Shown one piece after another: positions 5,014 through 8,842 of a stretch of 8,842 bases of DNA. The stretch lies in assembly GCA_005888465.1 (NCBI GenBank), contig VAYJ01000251.1, positions 1 through 8,842 on the forward strand, read 5' to 3'. The position numbers were made by a program, and so were the translations under genes. Origin of the DNA: Actinomycetota bacterium. Lineage in GTDB: Bacteria > Actinomycetota > UBA4738. The notes beneath the pieces are model-generated. The model worked only from the letters and a program-made list of their open reading frames with translations, was not told the DNA's origin and did no database searches. Each line of letters begins with the position of its first letter. The first letter of the stretch is position 1.

Positions 5014-6600
5014 CTTGAAGCTCTCCGCGTAGATCTTGTAGATGTTCTCGGTGCCGGAGGGCCGGGCGGCAAACCATCCGCTCGCGGCCACCACTTTCAG
5101 GCCGTCGATCGGCGCATTGTTACCCGGGGCGCGCGTGAGCTTGGCGGTGATCGGCTCGCCGGCCAAAGTCGAGGCCTTGACGGCCTGGGGCGACAGCTTC
5201 GCGAGCCGGGCCTTCTGATCGGGCGTCGCCGGCGCGTCGATGCGTGTATAGCACGGCGCGCCGAACTCCTCCGTCAGCTCCTGGTAGTGCTCGCCTGGAT
5301 CCTTGCCGGTGCGGGCGGTGATCTCGGCCGCGAGCAGGTCCATGATCGGGCCGTCCTTGTCGGTGGTCCAGACCGTGCCGTCGTGCCGCAGGAAGCTCGC
5401 CCCGGCGCTCTCCTCGCCCCCGAAGCAGCACGAGCCGTCGAACAGACCCGGCACGAACCACTTGAAGCCCACGGGCACCTCGGACAGGCGCCGGCCGAGC
5501 TTCTCGACCACTCGATCGATCATGCTGCTGCTGACCAGCGTCTTGCCGACCGCGGCGTGGCCGGGCCAGTGTGGCCGATGGGTGAGCAGGTAGCGGATGG
5601 CCACCGCCAGGTAGTGGTTGGGATTCATCAGCCCCGCCGAGCGCGTCACGATGCCGTGCCGGTCGGAGTCGGGGTCGTTCGCGAACGCGAGGCGGTACCG
5701 ATCCTTGAGCCCGACGAGCCGCGCCATGGCGTACGGGCTCGAGGGGTCCATGCGGATCTTGCCGTCGTGATCCACCGTCATGAACGAGAAGGTCGGGTCG
5801 ATCGCCGGATTGACGACTGTGATGTTCAGCTTGTAAATAGAGTTGATCGGCTACCAGTATGGCGCGGCCGCCCCGCCGAGCGGGTCCACGCCCAGCTCGA
5901 GGCCGGCGCCCCGGATGGCCTCCATGTCCACGACGTTTTTCAGATCCTGGACGTACGGCAGGACGAAGTCCTCCTGGTGCGTGCTCGCCGCCTTGATGGC
6001 GGTCGCGAACGGGACCCGCTTCACGCCGGCGTTGCCGGCCCGCAGCAGCTCGTTGGCCCGGTCCTGCACCCACTCGGTCACGTCGAGGTCGGCTGGTCCC
6101 CCGTTGGGCGGGTTGTACTTGAAGCCCCCGTCCTCCGGCGGGTTGTGGGAGGGCGTGACCACGATCCCGTCCGCGAGGTGCGCCTTGCGGCCGCGGTTGT
6201 ACACGAGGATGGCCCGCGAGATGACCGGCGTGGGGGTGACGCCGTCGTCACGCTGGATGATGGTCTCCACGGAGTTGGCGGCCAGCACCTCGAGCGCGGT
6301 GCGCTGGGCCGGCCCGGACACCGCGTGGGTGTCCTTGCCCATGTAGAGCGGGCCGTCGATGCCCCGGCCGCGGCGGTAGTCGCAGATGGCCTGGGTGATC
6401 GCCGCGATGTGGGCCGCGGTGAACGAGCCACGGAACGGCGAGCCCCGGTGCCCGCTGGTGCCGAAGCTGACGAGCTGGGTCGGATCGCCCACGTCGGGCG
6501 GCCGCCCGTAGTACTCCCGCTCGAGCCGGGCCGGGTCGACCAGCATGGACTTCGGGGCCGGCCTGCCGGCCAGCGGAGAGATCGCGGCCACGTCGTTCAT
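5014..6600 (-). pseudogene. pgm: Phosphoglucomutase (alpha-D-glucose phosphate-specific), interrupted by in-frame TAG and lacking its C-terminal end
   Basis: Pgm interconverts glucose-1-phosphate and glucose-6-phosphate, the step after glycogen phosphorylase. The frame from the ATG at 6600 shows SFGTSGHRG at 45-53, the phosphoserine loop VVTPSHNPPEDGG at 147-159 (Ser151), the metal loop DPDSDRHG at 309-316, the sugar-binding GEESAG at 395-400, and the phosphate-binding RPSGTENIYK at 513-522. It is the ~546-residue bacterial type. Codon 250 is TAG (5851-5853), exactly where the family has PYW-E-PI, so a single G-to-T change of GAG explains it. The sequence beyond is fully conserved and in frame. 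The end is also abnormal: after KIYAESFK at 522-529 the usual ~20-residue tail is absent, and the next codon is the malQ ATG. It starts 22 bp after the glgP stop with only a weak binding site, so coupling to glgP is likely. It could be decay, a sequencing error, or (least likely) stop readthrough. Confidence 0.88.
5851..5853 (-). other. In-frame amber codon inside pgm
   Basis: The minus strand reads CCA TAC TGG TAG CCG ATC AAC. The family sequence at this place is PYW-Glu-PI, so TAG replaces a conserved GAG. The frame is unbroken on both sides: the 249 codons before and about 280 after are both convincing Pgm. Confidence 0.85.
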
Positions 6601-6622
6601 GCCTGGACCATCGCGGGCTCCA

Positions 6623-8842
6623 TCACGGCACCGGGCACGGCTTGGCGTGCCAGATGTCGGCCGCGTACTCGGCGATGGTGCGGTCGCTCGAAAACTTGCC
6701 GGAGCTGGCCACGTTCAGGATGGCCTTGCGCGCCCATTCTTCGGAATCCGCGTACAGCGTCACGAGCCGGCGATCCGCCTCCAGATACGAGGTCATGTCG
6801 GCCAGGTGCATGTAGTAGTCGCCCCGGGTCAGGAGCACGTCGCGCAGCGGGGCGAAGACACCCGGCTCGTTGCGGCTGAAGTGATCCGAGAAGATCAGAT
6901 CCAGCGCGGCCCGCGTCTCCGGCTCGTTGTCGTAGTGCCACTGGGGATGGTACCAGCCCCGGCTGCTCGCCACCTGGTCCGCGGTCAGCCCGAAGAGGAA
7001 GAAGTTCTCCTCGCCCCCCTCCTCGGCCATCTCGATGGTCGCGCCGTCGCGCGTGCCAAGCGTGAAGGCCCCGTTCATCATGAACTTCATGTTGCTGGTG
7101 CCGCTCGCCTCGTAGCCCGCGGTCGAGATCTGGTTCGAGACGTCGGAGGCCGGGATCAGTCGCTCGGCCAGCGACACGCGATAGTCCGGCAGGAACGCGA
7201 CGTTCAGCCGCCCGCGCGCGGCCGGATCGCCGTCGATGGTCCCGGCCACGTTGTTGATCAGCTTGATGATCAGCTTGGCCAGCTGGTAGGCGGGGGCCGC
7301 CTTGCCCGCGAAGAAGAACGTGCGGGGCGCCATCTCGAGACGCGGATTCTCCCGCAGCCGATTGTAGAGCACCACGATGCGCAGCACGTTGAGGAGCTGC
7401 CGCTTGTATTCGTGGATGCGCTTGACCTGGCTGTCGAACATGGTGTCCGGGTCCACCGTCTGCCCCGCGGTCGACCGGAGCCACTCCGCAAAGGCCGACT
7501 TGGCCGCTCGCTTGGCCGCCCGAAACGCGTCGCGGAAGCCCTTGTCGTCGGCGAGCGGCTTGAGCCTCGCCAGCTCGCCGAGGTCGGTGATCCAGCCGTT
7601 GCCGATGGCCTCGGTGATGGTGCGGGCAAGGGCCGGGTTCGCCAGCAACAGCCAGCGCCGCGGCGTGACGCCATTGGTCTTGTTGCTGAAGCGCTCGGGG
7701 AACATGTCGGCCAGGTCCTTCACCGTGGTCGAGCGCAGCAGCGCGGAGTGAAGCGCCGCCACGCCGTTCGTGCTGTGCGAGCCCACGATGGCGAGGTTGG
7801 CCATGCGGACGTGCTTGCTCGCCCCCTCCTCGACCAGGCTCGTGCGTACCACGCGCCCCTCGTCGCCGGGGAAGCGGCGCCGGACCGCATCGAGCAGCCG
7901 GCGGTTGATCTCGAAGATGATCTCCAGGTGGCGAGGCAGCAGCGTCTCGAACCACGCGAGGGGCCATTTTTCGAGCGCCTCGGGCAGCAGCGTATGGTTC
8001 GTGTACGCGAGCGTCCGCTGGGTGAGGTCCCAGGCCTGATCCCATCCGAGGTGCGCCTCGTCGAGCAGGATCCGCATGAGCTCGGGGACGGCCACGGCCG
8101 GGTGCGTGTCGTTGAGCTGGACGGCGACCTTCTCGGGAAGCGCGCTCCAGTCGGCGTTGGCGCGCCGGAACCGTCGGACCAGATCGGCCAGCGAGCAGGC
8201 GACGAGAAAGTACTCCTGCACGAACCGCAGCCCTTGCCCGCGGACGGTGGAGTCGTCGGGATAGAGCACCCGGGTGAGCGACTCGGCCTCGAGCGTCTCC
8301 GCCAGCGCGCCGACGAAGTCGCCATGGCTGAACGCCTGGAAATCGAAGTAATCGGGCGCGGCCGCCGCCCAGAGACGGAGCGTGTTGATCGCCTTGCCGC
8401 CATAGCCCACCACGGGCCGATCGAAGGGAACGCCGATCAGCGTGGACGGCCGGCCGACGATCGGGCGCAGCGCTCCCCCCTGGACCTCGAACGAGCAGTT
8501 CAGCCCGACCCCGACCGTGTCGCCCGGTCGGGCGACCTCCCACGGGTCGGGGCGACGAAGCCAGTTGTCGGGCTGCTCGTGTTGCCAGCCGTCCTCGATG
8601 GATTGCTTGAACATTCCGTACTCGTACCGGAGCCCGTACCCCATCGCCGGCAACTGCATCGTGGCCATGGAGTCGAGAAAGCACGCGGCCAGACGCCCGA
8701 GCCCGCCGTTGCCCAGCCCGGCGTCGGGTTCCTCCTCGAGCAGGCCGAGCCAATCGAGGGACGTCTGCTTGACGGCCTCGCTCACACAGGGACCGAGGAG
8801 CAGATTCGTGATGTTGTTGGTCAGCGACCGCCCGATCAGAAA
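6623..8842 (-). CDS. glgP: Glycogen/starch/maltodextrin phosphorylase (5' end outside window)
   Basis: This enzyme uses phosphate to release glucose-1-phosphate from the non-reducing ends of alpha-1,4-glucans (GT35 family, pyridoxal-phosphate dependent, cytosolic). The 739 visible codons begin within FLIGRSLTNN, so roughly 80-100 N-terminal residues lie beyond the right edge. Visible blocks are EPDAGLGNGGLGRLAACFLDS, YGLRYEYGMFKQ, the phosphate-site region VQLNDTHPA, ERFSNKTNGVTPRRWL, VKRIHEYKRQLLN, and the PLP signature EASGTSNMKFMMN, with the PLP-binding lysine codon at 7085-7087. The C-terminus ends IWHAKPCPVP, as expected for the family. A GTG at 8785 is not the start, because conserved sequence continues upstream of it. 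No frameshift or stop is seen, so this gene looks functional while its downstream partners pgm and malQ look broken. Its TGA at 6623-6625 lies 22 bp before pgm. Confidence 0.97.
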   Translation of the reverse strand, partial: FLIGRSLTNNITNLLLGPCVSEAVKQTSLDWLGLLEEEPDAGLGNGGLGRLAACFLDSMATMQLPAMGYGLRYEYGMFKQSIEDGWQHEQPDNWLRRPDPWEVARPGDTVGVGLNCSFEVQGGALRPIVGRPSTLIGVPFDRPVVGYGGKAINTLRLWAAAAPDYFDFQAFSHGDFVGALAETLEAESLTRVLYPDDSTVRGQGLRFVQEYFLVACSLADLVRRFRRANADWSALPEKVAVQLNDTHPAVAVPELMRILLDEAHLGWDQAWDLTQRTLAYTNHTLLPEALEKWPLAWFETLLPRHLEIIFEINRRLLDAVRRRFPGDEGRVVRTSLVEEGASKHVRMANLAIVGSHSTNGVAALHSALLRSTTVKDLADMFPERFSNKTNGVTPRRWLLLANPALARTITEAIGNGWITDLGELARLKPLADDKGFRDAFRAAKRAAKSAFAEWLRSTAGQTVDPDTMFDSQVKRIHEYKRQLLNVLRIVVLYNRLRENPRLEMAPRTFFFAGKAAPAYQLAKLIIKLINNVAGTIDGDPAARGRLNVAFLPDYRVSLAERLIPASDVSNQISTAGYEASGTSNMKFMMNGAFTLGTRDGATIEMAEEGGEENFFLFGLTADQVASSRGWYHPQWHYDNEPETRAALDLIFSDHFSRNEPGVFAPLRDVLLTRGDYYMHLADMTSYLEADRRLVTLYADSEEWARKAILNVASSGKFSSDRTIAEYAADIWHAKPCPVP

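Noticed and set aside
6597..8753. 718-codon minus-strand frame overlapping glgP
   Set aside because: It is a shifted-frame shadow of glgP with Arg/Gly/His-rich translation. The other frame carries all phosphorylase motifs.
8783..8785. GTG as the start of a shortened glycogen phosphorylase
   Set aside because: Codons upstream continue without a stop to the window edge and encode the conserved FLIGRSLTNN, so the gene is cut by the window, not truncated.

Overview
The window is about 9 kb of GC-rich (roughly two-thirds G+C by eye) bacterial chromosome, and every gene I can support lies on the minus strand, so transcription runs from right to left. It is a central-carbon cluster that joins glycogen breakdown to the pentose phosphate pathway and upper glycolysis. 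Reading along the minus strand from the right edge, the order is glgP (5' end outside the window), pgm, malQ remnant, HAD-hydrolase remnant, tal, pgi, a DUF2090-type aldolase-like gene, and gnd (3' end outside the window). There is no sign of phage, plasmid, CRISPR or transposase genes. Base composition, gene set and protein style fit a GC-rich soil or subsurface bacterium (for example Rokubacteria/Methylomirabilota, a deltaproteobacterium or similar). That placement is impression only.

Region by region: 6623-8842 is an apparently intact glycogen phosphorylase reading frame that runs off the right edge. Region 5014-6600 encodes glucose-specific phosphoglucomutase, but an in-frame TAG replaces codon 250 and the last ~20 codons expected for the family are missing. 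At 5013 the frame runs directly into the start of a 4-alpha-glucanotransferase (malQ). Only about 68 N-terminal and 57 C-terminal codons of malQ remain, separated by an in-frame TGA. The malQ end overlaps (ATGA) the first ~22 codons of a HAD-type hydrolase, which is cut off just before the transaldolase ribosome binding site. Transaldolase, glucose-6-phosphate isomerase and the DUF2090 protein are full length. A ~90 bp palindromic, internally repeated element sits between tal and pgi. gnd starts at 588 with a clear Shine-Dalgarno and continues past the left edge.

Together, intact versions of these genes would release glucose-1-phosphate from glycogen (GlgP, with MalQ trimming malto-oligosaccharides), convert it to glucose-6-phosphate (Pgm), and feed glycolysis (Pgi) or the pentose phosphate pathway (Gnd, Tal). 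The DUF2090 protein is a probable class I aldolase of unknown substrate, translationally coupled to pgi. The most notable feature is the concentration of lesions in 4540-5860: one nonsense codon and three apparent deletion junctions in neighbouring genes, while genes on both sides are intact. This is either real decay of the glycogen-use half of the operon or an assembly/sequence fault. I saw no convincing new biological system.
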